30,869 nt of DNA from an uncultured Lachnospiraceae bacterium. Its GTDB lineage: Bacteria; Bacillota; Clostridia; Lachnospirales; Lachnospiraceae. This document shows positions 15,421-22,271 of the stretch, piece by piece. The notes below the pieces were generated by a model. The model was not told the origin of the DNA. It did not search any database and saw nothing but the letters and a program-made list of their open reading frames with translations. Position 1 is the first letter of the stretch. Every line of letters begins with the position of its first letter. The stretch is taken from positions 1-30,869 of the forward strand of contig CAJTTT010000033.1 in NCBI GenBank assembly GCA_910579285.1. Direction: 5' to 3'. A program made the translations under genes and the position numbers.

Positions 15421-16569
15421 TTAAATATGCGACTTTACCGCTTCTGCCACCACTTCTGCCACCTTCGGGTCAAAAGCCTCGGGCATGATGTTGTCCTCGC
15501 TTAACTGGTCATCGGGGACAAGAGCGGCGATGGCTTTCGCCGCTGCCAGCTTCATTTCCTCCGTGATCTGTACCGCGCGTCCCTCCAGTGCGCCCTTGAA
15601 GATGCCGGGGAATGCGACCACATTGTTGACCTGGTTGGGGAAATCGGAGCGCCCGGTGCCCACAACCCGCGCACCTGCAGCTTTGGCGGCATCCGGCATA
15701 ATTTCCGGCACGGGGTTAGCCATAGCAAAGAGAATGGAATCCCGGTTCATGGAAGATACCATATCGGGTGTTACGATATTGGGGGCGGAAACACCCACAA
15801 AAATGTCCGCGCCTTTCAGGGCATCCGCCAGCGAGCCGCTTAAGCCATCGGGATTGGTCACTTCCGTCATTTTCTGCTGCATCCAGTTGAGCCCTTCGGT
15901 GTCCTTGTTGATAATGCCTGCTTTATCGCACATGATGACATTGGGGAAACCGTAGGTCAGAAGAAGCTTGGTGATGGCCACGCCCGCGCTTCCGGCGCCG
16001 TTTACGACCACTTTGCAGTCCTCTTTCTGTTTGCCTGTCACTTTCAGGCCGTTGATGATGCCGGCGAGAACCACGATGGCGGTGCCGTGCTGGTCATCGT
16101 GGAAAACGGGGATGTCCAGAATCTCTTTCAGACGCTCCTCGATTTCAAAACAGCGGGGGGCGCTGATGTCCTCCAGATTGATGCCGCCGAAGCCCGGCGC
16201 AAGATAGGTTACGGCCTTGATGATCTCCTCCGTATCCTGGGTATCCAGACAGATCGGCACGGCGTTGACGCCGCCAAATTCCTTAAATAATACCGCCTTG
16301 CCTTCCATCACGGGCATGGCCGCGTGGGGGCCGATATTGCCAAGCCCTAAGACTGCACTGCCGTCAGATACCACGGCCACGGTGTTGGATTTCCAGGTGT
16401 AGGTGTAAGCGGCCTCTTTGTCCTCGGCAATCACCTTACACGGCTCCGCCACACCGGGCGTGTAGGCGAGGGAGAGATCCTCGCGGGTTTTGACGGGGGT
16501 TTTGGAGACGGTTTCCAGCTTACCCTGCCATTTTTCGTGTAATATAAGGGCTTTTTCATTGGTTGTCAT
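15421..16569 (-). CDS. NAD(P)-dependent malic enzyme
   Basis: A 382-residue short bacterial malic enzyme, converting malate to pyruvate and CO2 with reduction of NAD(P). Catalytic Tyr36 (LAYTPGVAEPC) and Lys91 (VMEGKAVLFK) are present, as are metal-binding acids in LEDISAPRC (132-140) and FHDDQHGTA (157-163) and the Rossmann loop NGAGSAG (190-196). There is no C-terminal phosphotransacetylase-like extension, so it is the single-domain form. GAGGTA precedes the ATG. It feeds pyruvate to fermentation or supplies reductant. It is divergent from rho with a 300-base shared upstream region. Confidence 0.95.
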   Translation of the reverse strand: MTTNEKALILHEKWQGKLETVSKTPVKTREDLSLAYTPGVAEPCKVIAEDKEAAYTYTWKSNTVAVVSDGSAVLGLGNIGPHAAMPVMEGKAVLFKEFGGVNAVPICLDTQDTEEIIKAVTYLAPGFGGINLEDISAPRCFEIEERLKEILDIPVFHDDQHGTAIVVLAGIINGLKVTGKQKEDCKVVVNGAGSAGVAITKLLLTYGFPNVIMCDKAGIINKDTEGLNWMQQKMTEVTNPDGLSGSLADALKGADIFVGVSAPNIVTPDMVSSMNRDSILFAMANPVPEIMPDAAKAAGARVVGTGRSDFPNQVNNVVAFPGIFKGALEGRAVQITEEMKLAAAKAIAALVPDDQLSEDNIMPEAFDPKVAEVVAEAVKSHI

Positions 16570-16870
16570 ATCAGTACCTCATTTTCATTATGCTGTATTC
16601 GGATTTTTTTTGCGACTATTCTATCTTATAATATATGAAATGTCTCTGCAATATCCATCTGTCTTTTATTTCAGAAAAAAAGACTTTCTATTTTAGAAAA
16701 GATAGTGTATAATAGATCAATACAAGCATAAAAAACATTTTCTACGTCGTTTCAGGCACGAAATCCCTAGACGAAAGAGCAGTTTCCATATGAGTGAGAG
16801 ATATGATTTGTTGCAGAGAAATAATTGTGGACTTGCGCAATGAGAATAATAGATAACGTGGGAGGAATTT
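16570..16870. other. Divergent intergenic region, malic enzyme / rho
   Basis: About 300 bases separating two divergent genes. It is AT-rich near the malic enzyme side, contains the likely rho promoter (16685-16713) and ends with the rho RBS (GGAGG, 16861-16865). On the minus strand, TTGCAG and TAAGAT separated by 17 bases are a possible malic-enzyme promoter (roughly 16621-16649). No coding frame is convincing here. Confidence 0.45.
16685..16713 (+). promoter_or_regulatory. Possible rho promoter with overlapping inverted repeat
   Basis: A perfect TATAAT (16708-16713) lies 17 bases downstream of a weak -35 (TTTCTA, 16685-16690). The -35 is one arm of an inverted repeat TTTCTA-TTT-TAGAAA (16685-16699), which could be an operator or chance in AT-rich DNA. 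The transcript would carry a ~150-base leader before rho. Confidence 0.4.
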
Positions 16871-18232
16871 ATGAGAGAAAAGTATGAATCGCTGGGGCTT
16901 ACAGACTTAAAGGAGATCGCGAAGGCGAGAGGGATCAAAGGCACTTCGACTATGAAGAAAGCGCAGATCGTGGAAGCGATGCTGAAGGAAGATGAGAAGG
17001 ACAAAGCGGCAGGGAAGGAAGTGGCTGTCAAATCGGTGGCGCCGCCGGCCCCGCCTGTGAGAAAAACGGAGACCGGGGAGGAGGAAAAGTTCCCTGCGGA
17101 GCTTGACAGCGGCATCACAGCCAGCGGTATTTTGGAAGTGATGAGCGATGGCTTCGGATTTATCCGCTGTGAGAACTATCTGCCCGGTGAACATGACGTT
17201 TATGTGGCGCCCAGCCAGATCCGCCGCTTCGGTCTGAAGACGGGAGATATTCTGGAGGGCAATACCAGGATAAAAACACAGAATGAAAAGTTTAGCGCGC
17301 TTTTGTATGTGAAGTCCATCAACGGCTATCCGCCGGAGGTGGCCATGCACAGAACAAGTTTTGAAAACCTGACGCCCATTTTCCCCAATGAAAGGCTGAA
17401 ACTGGAAACCACGGGAACCTCAGTGGCTATGCGTATTATGGATCTGATCAGCCCGGTCGGTAAGGGGCAGAGAGGTATGATTGTATCGCCGCCGAAAGCC
17501 GGTAAAACAACCTTATTAAAGGCAGTGGCGAAGTCTCTCACGAGAACCGCGCCGGACGCGCATCTGATCATCCTGCTGATTGACGAGCGTCCCGAGGAAG
17601 TGACAGATATCAAAGAAGCGATCGAAGGGCCGAATGTGGAGGTGATTTATTCCACGTTTGATGAACTGCCGGAGCATCATAAGAGAGTGTCGGAGATGGT
17701 GATTGAGCGCGCGAAAAGGCTGGTGGAGCACGGCAGGGATGTGGTCATCCTCCTGGACAGCATTACCCGTCTGACCAGGGCATACAACCTGGTGGTTCCC
17801 CCCAGCGGGCGCACATTGTCCGGCGGTCTTGATCCGGCGGCATTACATATGCCAAAGAGGATCTTCGGCGCTGCCCGCAATATGCGTGAGGGCGGCAGTC
17901 TGACCATACTTGCCACCGCGCTTGTGGAGACGGGAAGCAAGATGGACGATGTCATTTACGAGGAGTTCAAAGGCACGGGCAATATGGAGATGGTGCTTGA
18001 CAGAAAGCTTTCCGAAAAGAGAGTGTTCCCGGCAATTGACATTCCGAAATCCAGCACCAGAAGAGAGGATCTGCTCTTAAATCCTGACGAGCTGGAAGCA
18101 ATCAACATCATCCGAAAGGCATTGAACGGCCTGAAAGCCGATGAGGCGGTAGAGCGGGTGCTGGATATGTTTGCAAAGACCAGAAATAACCAGGAATTTG
18201 TGAATATGGTCAAAAAAAACAAGTTCATCTAA
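16871..18232 (+). CDS. rho: Transcription termination factor Rho
   Basis: A 453-residue hexameric RNA helicase that ends transcription of untranslated RNA. The N-terminal Rho_N helical domain (about 6-37: LTDLKEIAKARGIKGTS) is followed by a short Ala/Pro/Glu linker, the OB-fold primary RNA-binding domain (about 78-150, with GFGFIR), Walker A PPKAGKT (207-213), Walker B LIILLIDERPEEV and the R-loop region FKGTGNMEMVLDR. The linker is short, without the long Asn/Arg-rich insertion domains seen in some Clostridia, so it is a canonical enzyme. GGAGG precedes the ATG by 5 bases. rpmE follows behind its own promoter. Confidence 0.97.
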   Translation: MREKYESLGLTDLKEIAKARGIKGTSTMKKAQIVEAMLKEDEKDKAAGKEVAVKSVAPPAPPVRKTETGEEEKFPAELDSGITASGILEVMSDGFGFIRCENYLPGEHDVYVAPSQIRRFGLKTGDILEGNTRIKTQNEKFSALLYVKSINGYPPEVAMHRTSFENLTPIFPNERLKLETTGTSVAMRIMDLISPVGKGQRGMIVSPPKAGKTTLLKAVAKSLTRTAPDAHLIILLIDERPEEVTDIKEAIEGPNVEVIYSTFDELPEHHKRVSEMVIERAKRLVEHGRDVVILLDSITRLTRAYNLVVPPSGRTLSGGLDPAALHMPKRIFGAARNMREGGSLTILATALVETGSKMDDVIYEEFKGTGNMEMVLDRKLSEKRVFPAIDIPKSSTRREDLLLNPDELEAINIIRKALNGLKADEAVERVLDMFAKTRNNQEFVNMVKKNKFI

Positions 18233-18250
18233 ATAATATGGAAAAAAGGC

Positions 18251-18279
18251 TTGCATAGCCGAAAATCCTATGCTAGAAT
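18251..18279 (+). promoter_or_regulatory. Promoter of rpmE
   Basis: TTGCAT (18251-18256), a 17-base spacer and TAGAAT (18274-18279) form a strong housekeeping promoter just after the rho stop, giving rpmE a leader of about 165 bases. Confidence 0.75.
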
Positions 18280-18285
18280 ATAAAA

Positions 18286-18449
18286 GCTGTGTGACTGTGA
18301 AGCCAGCGGCAGAACATTTGCGGGGCAGCCTGTCTCTGACAGGGCTTTGCTTTAAACTTGAAGTAGGGTTGAAAGAAACGTATGCTTTCAACGGCAGATT
18401 TACGCGCAGGGCGTAAATGCGCAGGCTGAGAAAGGAGTATAATATAGCG
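18286..18449 (+). promoter_or_regulatory. Structured rpmE leader, candidate L31 autoregulatory element
   Basis: The leader contains three hairpins: 18325-18334 with 18338-18350 (CCTGTC/GACAGG core with a bulge), GTTGAAAG (18368-18375) with CTTTCAAC (18385-18392), and ATTTACGC (18398-18405) with GCGTAAAT (18411-18418). The third ends 12 bases before the Shine-Dalgarno AAAGGAG (18431-18437). Leaders bound by L31 are known upstream of rpmE in several phyla including Firmicutes; whether this one belongs to a described class I cannot verify by eye. Confidence 0.55.
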
Positions 18450-18656
18450 ATGAGAGAAGGAATCCATCCTGAGTATTATCAGGCAACGGTAACATGTAAC
18501 TGTGGCAACACATTTGTGACAGGCTCTACCAAGCCCGAGATCCATGTGGAGGTTTGCTCCAAGTGCCATTCGTTCTACACAGGACAGCAGAAGACGGCAC
18601 AGGCTCGCGGCCGTATTGATAAGTTCAATCGGAAATACGGTGTGGAAAACAAATAA
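18450..18656 (+). CDS. rpmE: 50S ribosomal protein L31, zinc-binding type
   Basis: A 68-residue protein beginning MREGIHPEYYQATVTC with the zinc ribbon cysteines 16, 18, 36 and 39 (CNCGNTF, CSKCHSF), so it is the C+ form used when zinc is sufficient. It forms part of the bridge between ribosomal subunits. The start at 18450 matches the conserved N-terminus; AAAGGAG lies 12 bases upstream, slightly far. A strong terminator follows 13 bases after the stop, so rpmE is probably monocistronic. Confidence 0.97.
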   Translation: MREGIHPEYYQATVTCNCGNTFVTGSTKPEIHVEVCSKCHSFYTGQQKTAQARGRIDKFNRKYGVENK

Positions 18657-18669
18657 ATGCAGGGTACAA

Positions 18670-18702
18670 AAAAGGTTGAGTCTATCTCAACCTTTTCTGA
18701 TA
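18670..18702 (+). terminator. Terminator of rpmE
   Basis: An 11-bp perfect stem AAAAGGTTGAG (18670-18680) with CTCAACCTTTT (18686-18696), loop TCTAT, ending in a T-rich 3' arm. Confidence 0.85.
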
Positions 18703-18803
18703 TTATGCGTATGACCGCAGTCGGAGATGAGCTGTGAAGGCAGCGGACGGGTCGTGCGGCGGGCGGAGCGGGATACACTCTGCCTGATTGAAAGGCGAAT
18801 AAT

Positions 18804-19775
18804 ATGGCAAAAAAGAAATTAAGATACTCTGGAATTGGCGGTCAGGCGGTTCTGGAAGGCATTATGATGAAGAATAAGGATCAGTATGCGGTGGCTGTGA
18901 GAAAGCCCGACGGGGAGATCGAGGTGGAGGTGGAGCACTACCATAGCGTGATTCATGGCAGCCGTCTGTTGGATATCCCTTTTGTCAGAGGTGTATTTCA
19001 GTTCATTGATTCGCTGGTTCTGGGGATGCGCTGTCTGAATTTTTCGGCGTCCTTTTATGAGGATGAGGAGGCGAAGGAGACGGCGGCGGATAAAGTTTTC
19101 AATCGGATTTTCAAGGATAAGGCGGAGAAGGTTTTCAGCGGCATTGTGATGCTGTTTTCGCTGGCGCTGGCAATTGGGATTTTTATGGTACTGCCTTATT
19201 TTGTCACCTCACTGTTTGAGGAATATATCAGAAGCGCTTCCTTTATGGCAATTCTGGAGGGTGCGCTGCGAATTTTGATTTTTGTGGCCTATGTGCTGGC
19301 GATTTCCCTGATGAAGGATATCAGGCGGGTTTATATGTACCACGGCGCGGAGCACAAGTGCATCAACTGTATTGAGAAGGGCGCGCCCCTTACGGTGAAG
19401 GAGGTCATGCGCTGTTCCAAGCAGCACAGGCGCTGTGGCACAAGCTTTCTGCTGTTTGTCATGTTTGTCAGCGTAGTCCTGTTTTTCTTTATCCGTGTGG
19501 AGAACCCTGGTTACCGTATTCTGATCCGGGTGGCGCTGATTCCTGTCATTGCGGGAATTTCCTACGAGATCATACGGCTTGCCGGAAAGAGCAACAATAT
19601 CCTTGTGCGGATCATTTCCGCGCCCGGCATGTGGCTGCAGGGACTGACCACGAGAGAGCCGGACGAGAGTATGGTGGAAGTGGCCATTGCCGCGGTGGAG
19701 GCGGTCTTTGACTGGAAAGGGTATCTCAAGGAGACGTTTGGCTATGAGGTGGACGAGAGCTGGATGGAAGGGTAG
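18804..19775 (+). CDS. DUF1385 family membrane protein (YqhQ-like)
   Basis: A 323-residue polytopic membrane protein beginning with the family signature (SGIGGQAVLEGIMMKNKD). Hydrophobic segments lie near 112-137, 150-175, 212-232 and 238-260. Two conserved polar clusters, YHGAEHKCINCIEKG and CSKQHRRCGTSF, supply His and Cys residues that could bind a metal, which is inference. The function is not established. Its position directly before prmC (12 bases) and prfA is a conserved Clostridia arrangement as I recall it, and implies co-transcription with translation-termination genes. Confidence 0.88.
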   Translation: MAKKKLRYSGIGGQAVLEGIMMKNKDQYAVAVRKPDGEIEVEVEHYHSVIHGSRLLDIPFVRGVFQFIDSLVLGMRCLNFSASFYEDEEAKETAADKVFNRIFKDKAEKVFSGIVMLFSLALAIGIFMVLPYFVTSLFEEYIRSASFMAILEGALRILIFVAYVLAISLMKDIRRVYMYHGAEHKCINCIEKGAPLTVKEVMRCSKQHRRCGTSFLLFVMFVSVVLFFFIRVENPGYRILIRVALIPVIAGISYEIIRLAGKSNNILVRIISAPGMWLQGLTTREPDESMVEVAIAAVEAVFDWKGYLKETFGYEVDESWMEG

Positions 19776-19787
19776 GAGCCGGAAAAG

Positions 19788-20729
19788 ATGAATCAAAACC
19801 GAACATACTCATACCGGGAGATCTATACCGAGGGGACGGAACATCTGAAAAAGGCCGGAATTGAGGAGGCGGAGCTGGACGCGAGGCTTCTTCTGGAGTT
19901 TGTGTGCGGGACGGACCGCAATGCGCTGCTCGTGCACGGAGACAGGGAGGTTTCGGCGGAAGCCTGTGAGAGATACCTTGGACTGATCAGAAGACGGGAA
20001 TCCCATGTGCCTCTGCAGCATCTGACGGGCGAACAGGACTTTATGGGATTGACCTTTATAGTCAACAATAATGTGCTGGTGCCGAGGCAGGATACGGAAG
20101 TGCTTGTGGAGGAAGTGATGAAACAGCTTCACGACGGGATGCGGATTCTGGACCTGTGCACTGGTTCGGGGTGCATTTTGTTAAGTCTTCTGCATTATTC
20201 CAACGACTGCGAGGGAACAGGCGTGGATCTGTCGGAGCGGGCGCTTGCGGCAGCGGAAGAGAACTATGAGAGACTGCGGGCGGCGCGGCCGGAGATGAAA
20301 GCCCGGTTTCTGCAGGGAGATCTTTTCAGTGCGCTTGCATCGGAGACGGAGAAAGAGACAGATGAGCGGACTGCGGCAGATGACGGGAAGTCTGACAAGG
20401 GAACGAACTGTCTGGGAGAGCCGTTTGATATGATCGTATCAAACCCTCCTTATATAAAAACAGATGTTATTCATACACTGATGCCGGAAGTGCGGGAGCA
20501 TGAGCCGATGATGGCGCTGGACGGCGGAGCGGACGGTCTTTCATTTTACCGCAGAATAGCGGAGGAAGCCGGGAAGTATTTATGCGGCGGCGGTATGTTG
20601 TTTTTTGAGATCGGGTGTGAACAGGCGGAGGATGTGTGCGGAATTATGGAGAGAGCGGGTTTCCGGGAAATTGAAGTTGTGAAGGATTTTGCCGGACTTG
20701 ACCGGGTGGTGTACGGGAGCTGGTTTTAG
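19788..20729 (+). CDS. prmC: Release factor glutamine methyltransferase PrmC (HemK)
   Basis: A 313-residue SAM-dependent enzyme that N5-methylates the Gln of the GGQ motif in release factors. An N-terminal helical substrate-binding domain (about 1-90) precedes the Rossmann-like domain with SAM motif DLCTGSGCI (122-130) and catalytic SNPPYI (Asn219). A polar insertion around 188-210 (SETEKETDERTAADD) is longer than usual. The next gene, 12 bases on, encodes its substrate RF1. Confidence 0.95.
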   Translation: MNQNRTYSYREIYTEGTEHLKKAGIEEAELDARLLLEFVCGTDRNALLVHGDREVSAEACERYLGLIRRRESHVPLQHLTGEQDFMGLTFIVNNNVLVPRQDTEVLVEEVMKQLHDGMRILDLCTGSGCILLSLLHYSNDCEGTGVDLSERALAAAEENYERLRAARPEMKARFLQGDLFSALASETEKETDERTAADDGKSDKGTNCLGEPFDMIVSNPPYIKTDVIHTLMPEVREHEPMMALDGGADGLSFYRRIAEEAGKYLCGGGMLFFEIGCEQAEDVCGIMERAGFREIEVVKDFAGLDRVVYGSWF

Positions 20730-20741
20730 GAGGAGGTAGTT

Positions 20742-21818
20742 ATGTTTGATAAATTGGAGGATCTGCTCAGAAAGTTTGAGGAGATTATGAATGAGCTGAG
20801 CGAGCCGACCGTGGCGGATAACCAGGAGCGGTTCCGGGCGTTGATGAAGGAACAGAGTGATCTGACTCCGGTAGTCAATGCTTACAAAGAGTATAAGAAA
20901 TGCAGGCAGGATATTGAGGACAGCCTCGCCATGCTGGATGAGGAATCCGACGATGATATGAGGGAAATGTTAAAAGAGGAGCTTGCGGAGGCGAAGAAAC
21001 GCGTGGAGGAGCTGGAGCATGAGTTGAAAATCCTCCTTTTGCCGAAGGATCCCAACGATGACAAGAATGTGATTGTAGAAATCCGCGCGGGTGCGGGCGG
21101 CGACGAGGCGGCTCTCTTTGCGGCGGAGATTTACCGCATGTATGTGCACTATGCGGAGGGACGCCGCTGGAAGGTAGAGACGATGGAAGTGGAGGAAATC
21201 GGTATTGGCGGCATGAAGAGCGTGACCTTCATGGTGACAGGACAGGGCGCATACTCGGTTATGAAATACGAGAGCGGCGTGCACCGGGTACAGCGCGTGC
21301 CGGAGACGGAGTCTGGCGGGCGCATCCATACTTCCACCATCAGCGTGGCGGTGATGCCGGAGGTGGATGACGATATTGATATTGTCATTGAGGACAAAGA
21401 TATACGGATTGATGTGATGAGGGCATCCGGTAACGGCGGCCAGTGTGTCAACACCACGGATTCCGCGGTGCGTCTGACCCACTATCCCACAGGGATTGTG
21501 GTTTACAGCCAGACCGAGAAATCCCAGATTCAGAATAAGGCCAAGGCGTTTGCCTTGCTCAAGGCAAAGCTCTATGACATCGAGCAGCAGCAGCGGCATG
21601 ATGCGGAGGCGGAGCTTCGCAGAAGCCAGATCGGCACAGGCGACCGCTCCGAGAAGATCAGAACCTACAATTTCCCCCAGGGGCGTGTCACAGACCACCG
21701 CATCAACCTGACCATCTATAAGCTTGACAAGGTGATGAACGGGGATATTCAGGAAATCCTGGACGCATGCATTGCAGCGGATCAGGCAGCAAAGCTTGTA
21801 AAGATGGGAGAGACCTGA
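20742..21818 (+). CDS. prfA: Peptide chain release factor 1
   Basis: A 358-residue RF1 reading UAA and UAG. The stop-codon recognition tripeptide is PET (187-189) in VQRVPETESGGRIHTS, a usual RF1 variant of PxT, and the catalytic GGQ is at 232-234 (ASGNGGQCVNTTDSAVRLTH). The N-terminal coiled-coil domain (about 1-100) is complete and the length is normal. The gene starts 12 bases after prmC with AGGAGGTAG as RBS. The last codons (QAAKLVKMGET, stop) are the source of the 57-bp tandem repeats that follow. The local genes use TGA, TAA and TAG, so RF1 is needed. Confidence 0.98.
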   Translation: MFDKLEDLLRKFEEIMNELSEPTVADNQERFRALMKEQSDLTPVVNAYKEYKKCRQDIEDSLAMLDEESDDDMREMLKEELAEAKKRVEELEHELKILLLPKDPNDDKNVIVEIRAGAGGDEAALFAAEIYRMYVHYAEGRRWKVETMEVEEIGIGGMKSVTFMVTGQGAYSVMKYESGVHRVQRVPETESGGRIHTSTISVAVMPEVDDDIDIVIEDKDIRIDVMRASGNGGQCVNTTDSAVRLTHYPTGIVVYSQTEKSQIQNKAKAFALLKAKLYDIEQQQRHDAEAELRRSQIGTGDRSEKIRTYNFPQGRVTDHRINLTIYKLDKVMNGDIQEILDACIAADQAAKLVKMGET

Positions 21819-21974
21819 AAGGCCTGATCCGCGGGGATCTAGGCAGCAAAGCTTGTAAAGATGGGAGAGACCTGAAAGGCCTGATCCGCGGGGATCCAGG
21901 CAGCAAAGCTTGTAAAGATGGGAGAGAACTGAAAGGCCTGATCTGCGGGGATCCAGGCAGCAAAACTGGTAAAA
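21784..21974 (+). repeat. 57-bp tandem repeat derived from the prfA 3' end
   Basis: Three near-identical 57-base units begin at 21784, 21841 and 21898, and a decaying fourth at 21955. The first unit contains the last 11 codons and stop of prfA, so each later unit carries a copy of the same codons and TGA. Differences are few (GATCT/GATCC at junctions, ACCTG/AACTG, CCGCG/CTGCG). Each unit also holds an imperfect hairpin (GCCTGATCC with GGATC-AGGC). Because 57 is a multiple of three, a second frame stays open through the array as a 19-residue repeat, but it has no RBS. There are no spacers, so this is not CRISPR. Confidence 0.95.
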
Positions 21975-21975
21975 G

Positions 21976-22021
21976 GCCCTCTGTATTGTGTGCAAAACGA
22001 TACAGAGGGCTTTGGCTTTTT
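21976..22021 (+). terminator. Terminator of the DUF1385-prmC-prfA operon
   Basis: An 11-bp perfect stem GCCCTCTGTAT (21976-21986) with ATACAGAGGGC (22000-22010), a 13-base loop, then TTTGGCTTTTT. It lies directly after the repeat array. Confidence 0.88.
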
Positions 22022-22148
22022 GGAGGGCGGAGGTCCTTTCGGGAGCGGGCGAAGCGTGCAGAAAGAAAAAACAGATCCGGCGATAATAGCGGGGAAACGG
22101 ATGAGAGAAGATCGGGGACAGATTGTGGAAAATAGGTCATATAAATGT

Positions 22149-22177
22149 TTGCACAGACGTCTGAGTTGGTGTACAAT
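22149..22177 (+). promoter_or_regulatory. Promoter of the hemerythrin-receiver gene
   Basis: TTGCAC (22149-22154), exactly 17 bases, and TACAAT (22172-22177) give a strong housekeeping-type promoter. The start point near 22184 leaves an 88-base leader. Confidence 0.75.
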
Positions 22178-22183
22178 ATACGT

Positions 22184-22271
22184 TAATGGTTGAAACGCTA
22201 TTCTTGCAGAGAGGCAAGAAAATAAATCGATTTGGCAAAGGCGCCGCAACGCCTGAGCGAAGGAGGATGAC
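22184..22271 (+). promoter_or_regulatory. Folded 5' leader of unknown class
   Basis: The short leader can fold as a three-way junction: an outer CGCT (near 22197) with AGCG (near 22256), an inner CTTGC-GCAAG hairpin and a GGCG-CGCC hairpin with loop CCGCAA, plus an AAATCGATTT palindrome between them. The outer stem ends just before the Shine-Dalgarno AGGAGG (22261-22266), so folding could affect translation. It does not match the c-di-GMP-I or other riboswitch consensus I know. Confidence 0.35.

Noticed and set aside
21784..21974. Repeats considered as CRISPR
   Set aside because: The units are head-to-tail with no unique spacers, and no cas gene is present.
20970..21995. 341-codon minus-strand frame opposite prfA
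   Set aside because: It reads through the 57-bp repeats antisense to RF1; the repetitive Leu/Cys-rich peptide has no family resemblance or RBS.
21767..22135. Plus-strand frame giving a 19-residue repeat protein (GSKACKDGRDLKGL units)
   Set aside because: It starts inside prfA in another frame without an RBS and runs through the operon terminator; the open frame follows from the repeat length being a multiple of three.
22184..22271. c-di-GMP-I riboswitch before the hemerythrin gene
   Set aside because: GGCAAAGG and GCAACGCC look superficially similar, but the conserved order and the tetraloop-receptor stems are missing.
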